Shown here one piece after another: positions 31,946 to 39,994 of a stretch of DNA of 39,994 nt (positions within the stretch are counted from its first letter, which is position 1; each line of letters begins with the position of its first letter). The notes under the pieces were generated by a model. It made no database searches. It had not been told where the DNA came from and worked only from the letters and a program-made list of their open reading frames with translations. Origin of the DNA: DASZZY01 sp036260395 (lineage in GTDB: Bacteria > Actinomycetota > UBA4738 > CALAEC01). Where the stretch lies: contig DASZZY010000077.1 in NCBI GenBank assembly GCA_036260395.1, positions 1 through 39,994 on the forward strand, given 5' to 3'. Position numbers and translations under genes: made by a program.

Positions 31946-33052
31946 ATGGTGAAGTTCCGCTGCGATCGCGACGTCCTCGCCGAGGCGCTGGCCACCGTCC
32001 AGCGAGGCGTGTCCACCCGCCCGGGGATCCCGGCGCTCACCGGGGTGCTGATCTCCGCCGGGCCCGAGGGCCTCCTGCTGACGACCACCGACCTCGAGGT
32101 CACCACGCAGGTCCAGGTGCCGGTGGAGGTGGCGGCCGAGGGGACCGCGCTGGTCCCGGCCCGCCTCATCGCCGACATGGTGAAGTCGCTGCCCCCCGAC
32201 GCCGTGGAGCTCGACACCGACGGCTCCCAGGCCCGGGTGGTGTGCCGCAGCTTCGAGGGGACGCTGCGGTGCCTGCCGGCGGAGGACTTCCCGGCGTTCC
32301 GCGAGCCGGAGGGGACGACGGTGACGGTGGCCGCCGACGCGTTCGCCGAGGGGGCGGGCCAGGTGGCCCGGGCCGCCTCCCGGGACGAGGCCCGTCCGGT
32401 GCTGACCGGTGTCCTGCTCGAGGCGAACCGTGAGGGCCTTACGCTCGTGGCCACGGATTCCTACCGGCTCGCGGTGCGCGAGCTGGCCGCCACGGGGGAG
32501 GGCGAGGCGACCGCGTTGGTCCCCGAGCGAGCCCTGACCGAAGCGGCCCGGGCGGCGGCCGGCGAGGAGAAGGGCCAGGTTCAACTCGTCCTGGGCGATG
32601 CCCAGGCCGCGTTCCGGGCCGGGCCCCTGCGGCTCACGTCGCGGCTGATCGACGAGCAGTTCCCGAACTACCGCCAGCTCCTGCCCGAGCCAGGCGCCAA
32701 CCGCCTGGTGGCGTCGCGGCAGGAGCTGCTCGAGGCGGTGCGCCGCGTCGGCCTCCTGGCGCGGGAGAGCTCCCCGGTGCGCCTGGAGCTGAACGCGCTG
32801 GGGGTCCGGCTCACGTCGTCGTCGCCCGACCTCGGTGGCGCCGTCGAGGCCGTCGAGGCCTCTTACGAGGGCGAGGAGCTTACCGCCGCGTTCAACCCCG
32901 CCTACCTGGGGGATGGGCTGGCCGGCGTCGTGGGCGACCGGGTGGAGATCGAGTTCCGCGACGGGCTGAAGCCGGCGGTGGTCCACGGCACGGGCGGCGG
33001 GGAGTTCACGTACCTGGTGATGCCGGTCCGGCTGCCCGCGGCCGTCGGCTGA
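31946..33052 (+). CDS. dnaN: DNA polymerase III beta subunit (sliding clamp)
   Basis: 368 residues from ATG 31946. Three repeated clamp domains are visible: an N-terminal MVKFRCDRDVLAEALATVQRGV, the middle region with RPVLTGVLLEANREGLTLVATDSYRLAVRE, and the C-terminal part ending in FTYLVMPVRLP, the conserved clamp tail. It forms the ring that holds polymerase III on DNA. GGGGAGG at 31936-31942 is only 3 nt from ATG 31946 but 6 nt from an in-frame GTG at 31949, so the real start may be one codon later. Confidence 0.97.
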   Translation: MVKFRCDRDVLAEALATVQRGVSTRPGIPALTGVLISAGPEGLLLTTTDLEVTTQVQVPVEVAAEGTALVPARLIADMVKSLPPDAVELDTDGSQARVVCRSFEGTLRCLPAEDFPAFREPEGTTVTVAADAFAEGAGQVARAASRDEARPVLTGVLLEANREGLTLVATDSYRLAVRELAATGEGEATALVPERALTEAARAAAGEEKGQVQLVLGDAQAAFRAGPLRLTSRLIDEQFPNYRQLLPEPGANRLVASRQELLEAVRRVGLLARESSPVRLELNALGVRLTSSSPDLGGAVEAVEASYEGEELTAAFNPAYLGDGLAGVVGDRVEIEFRDGLKPAVVHGTGGGEFTYLVMPVRLPAAVG

Positions 33053-33079
33053 GCGGCGTCCCGGCTGCGGCATGCCCCG

Positions 33080-34165
33080 ATGCGCCTGCTGTGGGCCGAG
33101 ATCGCGGAGTTCCGCAACCACCCCCAGACCTCGCTGCACCTGCCGCCGGGCCTGGTGGCCGCGGTCGGGCCGAACGCCCAGGGGAAGACCAACCTCCTCG
33201 AGGCGCTCCATTACCTGCTGGCGCTGTCCTCCCCTCGCGTCGGGGCCGACGAGCCGCTGGTCCGCCGCGGCGCCGCCCGGGCCTACCTCCGCGGCGAGGT
33301 CGAAACCGCGACCGGCCGCGTCCTGGTGGAGGTCGAGGTGCGCCCCTCGGGGGCGAACCGCGTGCAGATCAACCGGAGCGGGGTCCGCCGGAAGCGTGAC
33401 CTGCGCCAGCGGGTCCGAGCCGTGATGTCGATCCCGGAGGACCTGGCGGTGGTCCAGGGTGAGCCCGAGGAGCGCCGGCGGTTCCTCGACCAGGCCGTCC
33501 AGTCGCTGTGGCCGGTCGAGGAGGCTCCCCGCCGCGAGTACGACCGGGCCCTGCGCCAGCGGAACCGCCTCCTCAAGGAGCACGACGGCGCCGGCGCCCC
33601 CCCCGGGCTCGAGGCCTGGGACGCCGAACTCGTGCGTCACGGCACCGCGGTCACGGTCGCCCGCCGGCGGGCGGTGGACGCCGCCGGACCGCGGGCCGAC
33701 GCGGCCTTCGCCGCGGTGGCCGGGGAGCGGCTCCGCATCGCGTACCGCCCCTCGGTGGAGGGCGGGGATGCCCCCGAGGTGGCCGAGCGGTTCCGTCGGC
33801 GCCTCGAGGAGCGGCGCGGCGACGAGCTCGTGCGGCGCTCGACGCTGGTCGGGCCCCACCGGGACGACCTCGAGCTAGCCGTGGAGGAGCTGGCGGCCCG
33901 CCGCTTCGCCTCGCACGGCGAGTCGTGGGCGGCGGCGCTGTGCCTGCGGCTCGGCCAGGCCGAGGCCGTCGCGGCCGAGATCGGCGAGCCGCCGGTGCTG
34001 CTGCTCGACGACCCCTTCTCGGGGCTGGACCCGGGGCGGCGGCGCCGGCTCGGCCGGGTCCTGGAGGGCCGCGGGCAGGTCGTCCTCGCGGTCCCCGAGG
34101 AGGCCCACGTCCCGGCGGGGGCCGAGGTCTGGGAGGTGGAGGAGGGACGTGTCCGGCCCCGCTGA
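33080..34165 (+). CDS. recF: DNA replication/repair protein RecF
   Basis: 361 residues. The SMC-like ATPase has Walker A GPNAQGKTNLLEAL (about 30-43), the signature-side helix with ASHGESWAAALCLRLGQAEA, and Walker B LLLDDPFSGLDPGRRRRL. RecF loads RecA at gapped DNA. Note FSGLD in place of the common FAELD. It begins 28 bp after dnaN and its end overlaps the DciA-like gene by 17 bp. Confidence 0.96.
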   Translation: MRLLWAEIAEFRNHPQTSLHLPPGLVAAVGPNAQGKTNLLEALHYLLALSSPRVGADEPLVRRGAARAYLRGEVETATGRVLVEVEVRPSGANRVQINRSGVRRKRDLRQRVRAVMSIPEDLAVVQGEPEERRRFLDQAVQSLWPVEEAPRREYDRALRQRNRLLKEHDGAGAPPGLEAWDAELVRHGTAVTVARRRAVDAAGPRADAAFAAVAGERLRIAYRPSVEGGDAPEVAERFRRRLEERRGDELVRRSTLVGPHRDDLELAVEELAARRFASHGESWAAALCLRLGQAEAVAAEIGEPPVLLLDDPFSGLDPGRRRRLGRVLEGRGQVVLAVPEEAHVPAGAEVWEVEEGRVRPR

Positions 34166-34565
34166 GCCCCGGGACGGCGGCCCGGCCGAGCCCCCCGCGG
34201 GGGAGGGCATCGGCGAGGTGATCCGGGGGTTGCTCGGCGATCCGCGCCTCCGGCGGGGCGTCTCGTTGGGCACGCTGGCCCGGTCCTGGGCTCGCGTCGT
34301 GGGCCCCGAGCTGGCCGAGGAGACGGCGCCGCTGGCGCTCGAGGGAGGGTCGCTCCTCGTCGCGGCATCGAGCCCGGGATGGGCGGCCCGCGTCCGCTTC
34401 CTGGCCGAGGACATCCGCCGACGGGCCGCGCGGGAGCTCGGCGGCGACGGGGTTGGCTCGGTGAAGGTCACGGTCGGCCTCCGGAGCCGAAAACCGCTGC
34501 GGCGCAACGGTTCCGGGGGTCCCGAGCGGCCGGCCGGGATGCCCGGGGTGCCCCCTCCGGAGTGA
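34149..34565 (+). CDS. DciA-like DUF721 protein
   Basis: 138 residues from GTG 34149, inside the end of recF. The DUF721 core is IGEVIRGLLGDPRLRRGVSLGTLARSWARVVGPELAEETAPLALEGGSLLVAASSPGWAARVRFLAEDI. DciA loads the replicative helicase in bacteria without DnaC. The location between recF and gyrB is that of Rv0004. The Pro/Gly/Arg-rich ends look disordered. Confidence 0.9.
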   Translation: MSGPAEPRDGGPAEPPAGEGIGEVIRGLLGDPRLRRGVSLGTLARSWARVVGPELAEETAPLALEGGSLLVAASSPGWAARVRFLAEDIRRRAARELGGDGVGSVKVTVGLRSRKPLRRNGSGGPERPAGMPGVPPPE

Positions 34566-34571
34566 TAGAAT
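34563..34571 (+). promoter_or_regulatory. Extended -10 TGA-TAGAAT, gyrB
   Basis: TAGAAT (34566-34571) with TG two bases upstream, overlapping the DciA-like stop. Transcription from about 34578 would leave a 60-nt leader with GGAGG (34629-34633) before gyrB. No clear -35. Confidence 0.48.
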
Positions 34572-34637
34572 TGCTGTGTCGTACCCCCGCGCTAGCGTTC
34601 CGTCTCGCTTGGGCCCGCGCGGCCCCATGGAGGTTGA

Positions 34638-36650
34638 GTGGCAAGAGGTAGTCCCCCCGCGAAGGGCCGTGGCGGCCCAGGCACCCAAGGCACCCCCGGC
34701 AGCCGCACGAGAGGCGGCTCCGGACGAGGGGCCGCCTCGGAACAGGCCCCCCGGTACACCGCCGCCGACATCACCGTCCTCGAGGGGCTGGAGGCCGTCC
34801 GCCGCCGCCCGGGGATGTACATCGGCACCACCGGCAGCCGGGGCCTCCACCACCTCGTGTACGAGGTGGTGGACAACGCCATCGACGAGGCCCTGGCCGG
34901 CTCGTGCAGCCGCATCCTCGTCCGGCTGCGCTCGGACGGAGGCGTCCAGGTGGCCGACGACGGCCGGGGGATCCCGGTCAGGCCGATCCCCCGCTCCAAG
35001 GACCGCCGCCCCGCGGTCGAGGTGGTGCTCACGACGCTCCACGCCGGCGGGAAGTTCGACGGCAAGTCGTACGCGGTCTCCGGCGGGCTCCACGGCGTCG
35101 GCGTGTCGGTCGTGAACGCCCTCTCGGAGCGCCTCGAGGTCCAGGTGGCCCGGGACGGCTTCAGCTGGACGCAGACCTACGCCCGCGGGCAGCGGCTGGC
35201 CAAGCTGAAGAAGGGCAAGCCCACCAGGAAGACCGGCACGGTCGTGACGTTCTGGCCGGACCAGGAGATCTTCGAGGAGACCGAGTTCAAGCGCGACATC
35301 CTCGCGGAGCGGCTCCGCGAGCTCGCCTTCCTCACCCGGGGCGTGGAGATCGCGCTCGTCGACGAGCGTGAGGACAAGGAGTGGCGGCAGGTCTACCGGG
35401 CCACCGGCGGGCTCTCGGACTTCGTCCGCCTGCTGAACCAGGGGAAGGAGGCGCTCCACGGCCGGGTGATCCACTTCGAGGGCCGCCGGGAGGACGCCGA
35501 GGTGGAGGTGGCCATGCAGTGGAACGGCGGCTACGCCGAGTCCCTGCACTCCTTCGCCAACACGATCAACACCCATGAGGGCGGGACGCACGAGGAAGGC
35601 CTGAGGAAGGCCCTGACCAACGTGATCAACCGCTACGCCCGCGGGAAGGGGCTGCTCAAGGACAAGGACGCGAACCTCGAGGGCGACGACGTCCGGGAGG
35701 GGCTGACGGCGATCGTCTCGGTCAAGCTCAAGGAGCCGCAGTTCGAGGGCCAGACCAAGACCAAGCTGGGCAACACGGACGTCCGGTCGTTCGTCGAGAC
35801 CACGGTCAACGAGCACCTCATGACCTGGCTCCAGGAGCATCCGGGCGACGGCAAGCGCATCGTCCAGAAGGGGATGGAGGCGTCCAAGGCCCGGCTGGCG
35901 GCCCGCCAGGCCAGGGACCTGGCACGGCGGAAGGGCATCCTGGACTCCTCGCTGCCGGGGAAGCTGGCGGACTGCCAGCTGGCCGAGCCGGAGAAGACCG
36001 AGCTGTTCATCGTGGAGGGCGACTCGGCCGCCGGGCCGGCGATCCAGGCCCGGGACCCGGCGTTCCAGGCGATCCTGCCGATCCGCGGGAAGATCCTCAA
36101 CGTCGAGAAGGCCCGCCTCCACAAGACGCTGGAGAACAAGGAGATCCAGGCCCTGATCACCGCGATCGGGACGGGGATCGGCGAGGACTTCGACCCGGCC
36201 AGGGCTCGGTACGGGAAGATCGTGGCCCTCACCGACGCTGACGTCGACGGGGCCCACATCCGGACGCTGCTCCTGACGTTCTTCTTCCGGCACATGAAGG
36301 AGCTGATCGACGCGGGCGCGATGTACATCGCCCAGCCCCCGCTGTACCGGGTGAACCTGGGGGGGAAGCCCCGGTACCTGTTCTCCGACAAGGAGCTGGA
36401 CCGGCTGCGCAAGACCAACGGCAAGACCCGCGACCTGAACGTCCTCCGGTTCAAGGGGCTCGGCGAGATGAACGCCGACCAGCTGTGGGAGACCGCCATG
36501 GACCCGGAGCAGCGGACCCTCCTCCAGGTGACGATGGAGGACGCGGCGGCGGCCGACCGGATGTTCACCGTCCTCATGGGCGAGGACGTCGAGGCCCGCC
36601 GGGAGTTCATCCAGGACAACGCCAGGCAAGTCCGCCTCATCGACGTGTAG
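34638..36650 (+). CDS. gyrB: DNA gyrase subunit B
   Basis: 670 residues from GTG 34638 with GGAGG 4 nt upstream. The first 40 residues are Gly/Arg-rich and not part of the core. GHKL ATPase: VRRRPGMYIGTTGSRGLHHLVYEVVDNAIDEA, DDGRGIPV and SGGLHGVGVSVVNALS. The TOPRIM domain has EGDSAAG and the metal-binding LTDADVDGAHIRTLLL. The C-terminus has FKGLGEMNADQLWETAMDP and ends RQVRLIDV. With GyrA it introduces negative supercoils; the ATPase is the target of aminocoumarins. Length is typical of actinobacteria. gyrA follows after 3 nt. Confidence 0.97.
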   Translation: MARGSPPAKGRGGPGTQGTPGSRTRGGSGRGAASEQAPRYTAADITVLEGLEAVRRRPGMYIGTTGSRGLHHLVYEVVDNAIDEALAGSCSRILVRLRSDGGVQVADDGRGIPVRPIPRSKDRRPAVEVVLTTLHAGGKFDGKSYAVSGGLHGVGVSVVNALSERLEVQVARDGFSWTQTYARGQRLAKLKKGKPTRKTGTVVTFWPDQEIFEETEFKRDILAERLRELAFLTRGVEIALVDEREDKEWRQVYRATGGLSDFVRLLNQGKEALHGRVIHFEGRREDAEVEVAMQWNGGYAESLHSFANTINTHEGGTHEEGLRKALTNVINRYARGKGLLKDKDANLEGDDVREGLTAIVSVKLKEPQFEGQTKTKLGNTDVRSFVETTVNEHLMTWLQEHPGDGKRIVQKGMEASKARLAARQARDLARRKGILDSSLPGKLADCQLAEPEKTELFIVEGDSAAGPAIQARDPAFQAILPIRGKILNVEKARLHKTLENKEIQALITAIGTGIGEDFDPARARYGKIVALTDADVDGAHIRTLLLTFFFRHMKELIDAGAMYIAQPPLYRVNLGGKPRYLFSDKELDRLRKTNGKTRDLNVLRFKGLGEMNADQLWETAMDPEQRTLLQVTMEDAAAADRMFTVLMGEDVEARREFIQDNARQVRLIDV

Positions 36651-36653
36651 CCC

Positions 36654-39095
36654 GTGGCCCAGGCCCTCCGCCGCATCGAGCCGATCGACATCGAGGAGGA
36701 GATCCGTACCTCCTTCCTGGACTACGCGATGTCGGTCATCGTGTCCCGGGCGCTGCCCGACGTTCGCGACGGCCTGAAGCCCGTCCACCGCCGGATCCTG
36801 TGGGGGATGCTCGAGCAGGGTGCCCGCCCCGACCGTCCCACCCGCAAGTGCGCCCGCCTGGTGGGGGACGTCATGGGGAAGTACCACCCCCACGGCGACC
36901 AGGCCATCTACGACGCGCTGGTCCGGATGGGGCAGGACTTCTCGCTGCGGTACCCGCTGATCGACGGCCAGGGGAACTTCGGGTCGATCGACGGCCACCC
37001 CGCCGCGGCCATGCGGTACTCGGAGGCCCGGCTGGGCGCGCTGGCCATGGAGCTGCTCCGGGACATCGGCGCCGAGACGGTCGACTTCGTCCCCAACTAC
37101 GACGGCGAGGACCAAGAGCCCACGGTCCTCCCGGCCCGGTTCCCCAACCTGCTGGTCAACGGGGCCTCCGGCATCGCGGTGGGGATGGCGACCAACATCC
37201 CCCCGCACAACCTGGCCGAGGTCATCGACGGGGTGATCGCCGCCATCGACCGGCCCGGCATCACGACGGCGCAGCTGATGCGCCACATCAAGGCGCCCGA
37301 CTTCCCCACCGGCGGCATCATCATGGGGAAGGACGGGATCCGCGACGCGTACATGACGGGCCGCGGGTCGATCCGGATGCGGGCCCGGGTCACGGTCGAG
37401 GAGGACTCCCGCGGCCGCCAGCGGCTGGTCGTGACCGAGGTCCCCTTCCAGGTGAACCCCTCCCGGGTCGCGGAGAAGATCGAAGAGCTCCGGCTCACGA
37501 AACGGGTCCCGGACATCGCGCGGGTCCGAAACGAGTCCAGCGGCCGGAGCGGCATGCGCCTGGTGGTCGAGCTGGCCAGGAACGCCAACCCGCAGATCAC
37601 GCTGAACCGCCTGTACAAGCACACGCAGCTCCAGGAGTCGTTCGGGGTCATCAACCTGGCCCTGGTCGACGGCGTCCCACGGACGCTCGACCTCGCCGAC
37701 ACCATCGGGCTGTACGTCGACCACCAGGTCGAGGTGGTCACCCGACGGACGCGGTACGAGCTGCGGAGGGCGGAGGAACGCGACCACATCGTCGAGGGGC
37801 TGCTGATCGCCCTGGCGAACCTCGACGCCGTCATCAGGATCATCCGGGGCTCCGCCGACAGCGACGAGGCCCGGACCAAGCTGATGGGGCGGTTCAAGCT
37901 CTCCGAGGTCCAGGCGAACCACATCCTCGACATGCCGCTTCGCCGGCTGACGCGGCTGGAGCGGGAGAAGCTCGAGGAGGAGCACCGCGAGCTCCAGGCC
38001 ACGATCAAGCGGCTCAAGGCGCTGCTGCGAGACCCCAAGAAGATCCGCGGGGTCATCAAGACCGAGCTCGAGGAGATCAAGCGGAAGTACGGGGACGGCC
38101 GCCGGACCGAGCTCCGGGCCGACGAGGGCGACATCGACATCGAGGACCTCGTCGTCGAGCAGGACGTGGTGATCACGGTGTCCCGGGCCGGGTACGTGAA
38201 GCGGATGCCGGTGGAGACCTACCGCCGCCAGGGCCGGGGGGGCCGGGGCATCCGGGGCGCGAACCTCAAGGAGGAGGACGTCGTCGCCCAGGTGTTCACC
38301 ACCACGACCCGGCACTGGCTGCTGTTCTTCACGAACACGGGCAAGGTCTACCGGGTCAAGGTCCACGAGGTACCGGAGGGCGCCCGGACCGCCCGGGGGA
38401 CGTACGCGGCGAACCTCCCCGGCGTGTCGCTGTCCGCGGAGGAGCGCATCGCCGCCGTCATCCCGCTCAAGACCTACGAGGACGCGGACTTCCTGATCTT
38501 CGGGACGCGGAACGGCGTCGTGAAGAGGACCCCGCTGGGCGAGTACGACTCGCCGCGGACGGGGCTCCAGGCCATCAACCTGCGGAAGGACGACCGGCTG
38601 GTGGGCGTCCGGCTGAGCGACGGGCGCGACGACGTCATCCTCGTCTCGCGGCGAGGGCAGGCCATCCGGTTCCAGGAGAAGCAGGTCCGCCCCATGGGGC
38701 GGCCCGCGGGCGGCGTCATCGGGATGCGGCTCGGGGAGGGCGACGAGGTCATCGCCATGGCGCTGGCGTCGGGCGGCGAGGAGCTGGTCACGATCACCGG
38801 GGGCGGGTTCGGGAAGCGCACCGCGATCAAGGAGTACCCGCGGAAGGGTCGGGGCGGCAGGGGCGTGGTCACCCACAAGCTGACCCCTCGGACGGGCGAC
38901 CTGGCCGGGGCCTTCGTGGGCTCGAAGGACCAGGACGTCTTCGTGATCTCAACGTCCGGGATCGTGATCCGCGTGTCGGCGTCGGAGATCCGGCGGACCG
39001 GCCGCCCCAGCCAGGGTGTCCGGGTCATGAAGTTCGACCGCGAGACGCGGGTCGCGGCCGTGGCCCCCGTGGTGACGCAGGTGGAGGAGGTCTAG
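36654..39095 (+). CDS. gyrA: DNA gyrase subunit A
   Basis: 813 residues from GTG 36654. The catalytic Tyr122 lies in AAAMRYSEARLG; numbering here runs in step with E. coli. The quinolone-resistance region reads HPHGDQAIYDALVRM, with Gln83 where E. coli has Ser and M. tuberculosis Ala, Ala84 and Asp87. The C-terminal beta-pinwheel includes a modified GyrA box QGRGGRG (526-532), which identifies it as gyrase rather than topoisomerase IV, and a second similar segment KGRGGRG. It cuts and reseals DNA with GyrB. Its stop overlaps the convergent hypothetical gene (CTAG). Confidence 0.97.
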   Translation: MAQALRRIEPIDIEEEIRTSFLDYAMSVIVSRALPDVRDGLKPVHRRILWGMLEQGARPDRPTRKCARLVGDVMGKYHPHGDQAIYDALVRMGQDFSLRYPLIDGQGNFGSIDGHPAAAMRYSEARLGALAMELLRDIGAETVDFVPNYDGEDQEPTVLPARFPNLLVNGASGIAVGMATNIPPHNLAEVIDGVIAAIDRPGITTAQLMRHIKAPDFPTGGIIMGKDGIRDAYMTGRGSIRMRARVTVEEDSRGRQRLVVTEVPFQVNPSRVAEKIEELRLTKRVPDIARVRNESSGRSGMRLVVELARNANPQITLNRLYKHTQLQESFGVINLALVDGVPRTLDLADTIGLYVDHQVEVVTRRTRYELRRAEERDHIVEGLLIALANLDAVIRIIRGSADSDEARTKLMGRFKLSEVQANHILDMPLRRLTRLEREKLEEEHRELQATIKRLKALLRDPKKIRGVIKTELEEIKRKYGDGRRTELRADEGDIDIEDLVVEQDVVITVSRAGYVKRMPVETYRRQGRGGRGIRGANLKEEDVVAQVFTTTTRHWLLFFTNTGKVYRVKVHEVPEGARTARGTYAANLPGVSLSAEERIAAVIPLKTYEDADFLIFGTRNGVVKRTPLGEYDSPRTGLQAINLRKDDRLVGVRLSDGRDDVILVSRRGQAIRFQEKQVRPMGRPAGGVIGMRLGEGDEVIAMALASGGEELVTITGGGFGKRTAIKEYPRKGRGGRGVVTHKLTPRTGDLAGAFVGSKDQDVFVISTSGIVIRVSASEIRRTGRPSQGVRVMKFDRETRVAAVAPVVTQVEEV

Positions 39096-39433
39096 CGCGT
39101 CGCGATCGGAGGCCCGGCGGCCTCGGCCGCCGCGTCGAGTAGCACCTGGATCAGCCCGTCCCACCCCGGGTAGGCCATCGACCGCCGCACGCAGGGGCCG
39201 TAGACCTCCAGCCGCCGGCCCCGCTCCAGCACGGCCACGACGACCTGGTCGGGCAGGTCGAGCCGCTCGGAGGCCATCACGATGTCGCACCCCGCCCAGG
39301 TCGCCGCCGCCCGGACGTCGCCGCCGAGCCGGAGCAGCCAGGGGTCGGTCCGGCCGTCGCTGGCCAGCCCGGCGTGGACGGCCGAGCGGAGGAGGAAGGG
39401 ATTGAGGCCGACTCCGACCTGGGGACGCCGCAT
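39092..39433 (-). CDS. Hypothetical 113-residue protein
   Basis: Not recognised. The frame fills the space between gyrA and the YihY gene, has no competing gene and starts with ATG 39433. TAGGCT lies 6 nt upstream, a leaderless arrangement seen elsewhere here. The protein opens with MRRPQVGVGLNPFLLRSAVHAGL, continues with a segment of alternating hydrophobic residues (CDIVMASERLDLPDQVVVAVLERGRRLEVYGPCVRR) and ends in an Ala-rich helix. It looks soluble and alpha/beta; two Cys are present. Moderately confident it is real. Confidence 0.6.
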   Translation of the reverse strand: MRRPQVGVGLNPFLLRSAVHAGLASDGRTDPWLLRLGGDVRAAATWAGCDIVMASERLDLPDQVVVAVLERGRRLEVYGPCVRRSMAYPGWDGLIQVLLDAAAEAAGPPIATR

Positions 39434-39439
39434 GTTCGG

Positions 39440-39445
39440 AGCCTA
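39440..39445 (-). promoter_or_regulatory. -10 hexamer TAGGCT, hypothetical gene
   Basis: Minus-strand TAGGCT from 39445 to 39440, 6 nt before ATG 39433. Two TTGACG sequences lie further upstream (the nearer at 39474-39469), but the nearer is 23 nt from the -10, too far for a standard promoter. Confidence 0.38.
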
Positions 39446-39528
39446 CGTCGGCCGAACGGCGGCGCCATCGTCAAGACGGGCGCTCTTGGAGTCGTCAAGA
39501 ATCGGTAGGGCGGACGGCGACGGCCCGG

Positions 39529-39994
39529 TCAGCTGGGGGACCGGCCGGCCTCCTCCTCGAACCGCACCTGGACGTCTTGGCGCTCCAGGCGCTCCTCGAC
39601 CCGGGCCAGCTCCCGGAGCGCCCGCCGGTCCGCCTCGGTCAGATCCTCCTCCTGCCGGAGCGACCGCGGCCACAGGCGCCGGACGCGGACCACGTTGACC
39701 TCGGCCGTGAGCAGGGTGATCTGGCCGCCGAGGTACAGCCACGTGAGCAGCCCGATGACCACGGCGAATGCCCCGTAGGTATCGGTGGCGCCCTCGAGGC
39801 GGTGGCCGATGATGTAGCCGCCCAGGGCCTGGAGGGCCGTCCAGACGACGGCGGCGGCGACCGCCCCGGGGAGCACGTCCCGCCACGAGACGTCGGCCAC
39901 GGTCAGGACCCGGAACCCCACCGCGAACACCAGCAGGTTCAGCAGGAACGAGACCGCCACGCCCAGGACGTTGGCCCCGCTGTCGCCGCCCCGC
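39529..39994 (-). CDS. YihY/BrkB family membrane protein, C-terminal part
   Basis: The frame is open to the window edge, so the N-terminus is missing; about 154 residues are seen, and a GTG at 39960 is internal. Family features are GVAVSFLLNLLVFAVGFRVLTV, the WRDVLPGAVAAAVVWTALQALGGYIIGHR segment and TYGAFAVVIGLLTWLYLGGQITLLTAEVN, typical of YihY/BrkB (formerly called ribonuclease BN by mistake). The tail (RRALRELARVEERLERQDVQVRFEEEAG) is a cytoplasmic helix. Function in the membrane is unknown. Stop is TGA 39531-39529. Confidence 0.88.
   Translation of the reverse strand, partial: RGGDSGANVLGVAVSFLLNLLVFAVGFRVLTVADVSWRDVLPGAVAAAVVWTALQALGGYIIGHRLEGATDTYGAFAVVIGLLTWLYLGGQITLLTAEVNVVRVRRLWPRSLRQEEDLTEADRRALRELARVEERLERQDVQVRFEEEAGRSPS

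Noticed and set aside
33651..38876. A 1741-codon open frame on the minus strand across recF, gyrB and gyrA
   Set aside because: Runs opposite well-known genes; its product is Asp/Val/Arg/Leu-rich low-complexity, the usual antisense shadow of high-GC codon bias.
39465..39500. Two TTGACGA copies upstream of the hypothetical gene as a -35 or repeat pair
   Set aside because: The nearer copy is 23 nt from the -10 hexamer, too far; the two copies are only 8 bp long.

Overview
The window is a 40-kb, very GC-rich (about 70% or more by eye) bacterial chromosome segment carrying the replication-origin neighbourhood. Its backbone, murJ - kinase - ECF sigma - anti-sigma - trxB - trxA - cwlM-like amidase - parB - parA - rsmG - jag - yidC - yidD - rnpA - rpmH / dnaA - dnaN - recF - dciA-like - gyrB - gyrA, is the order known in Mycobacterium tuberculosis from Rv3910 to Rv0006. 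The organism is therefore most likely an actinomycetote. The many lineage-specific insertions suggest a branch distant from the well-studied genera; species cannot be named from sequence alone.

Layout. (1) 1-8863, plus strand: a tightly coupled envelope, stress and redox block (5'-truncated murJ, a TadE-like protein, DegV, a membrane Ser/Thr kinase with a discoidin-like outer domain, sigma/anti-sigma pair, trxB, an M23 peptidase, trxA, a CwlM-type amidase). (2) 8860-22452: about 13.6 kb of accessory genes placed where the M. tuberculosis order goes almost directly from cwlM to parAB. They are a RyR/TrkA-N channel-like protein followed by a TIR-TM-WD40 protein, a secreted RTX protein and metallopeptidase in one operon, a proline-rich membrane protein with a PrsW-like protein, a second receptor kinase facing an FHA-TM-HtrA-PDZ protease, and a YbjN protein. 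(3) 22471-24469: GNAT acetyltransferase, a possible 32-residue membrane peptide and a PLP aminotransferase. (4) 24489-30177, mostly minus strand: parB, parA, rsmG, then jag, yidC, yidD, rnpA and rpmH, interrupted by a plus-strand LAGLIDADG-type ORF preceded by two exact 30-bp repeats that look like split parS sites. (5) 30178-39095, plus strand: dnaA, probable oriC material on either side of it, dnaN, recF, dciA-like, gyrB and gyrA. (6) 39092-39994, minus strand: a hypothetical gene and the C-terminal part of a YihY/BrkB membrane protein.

Themes. Many genes overlap by ATGA or GTGA, so translational coupling is widespread. Several transcription units start with a TANNNT hexamer only 6-10 nt before ATG/GTG and no ribosome-binding site, which suggests leaderless mRNAs. 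The most unusual items are the split parS-like repeats beside a homing-endonuclease-like ORF in the ParB zone, the RyR-channel/TIR-WD40 pair, and the kinase/FHA-protease pair. No tRNA, rRNA, CRISPR array or insertion sequence was seen, and no stretch over 300 bases lacks a gene.
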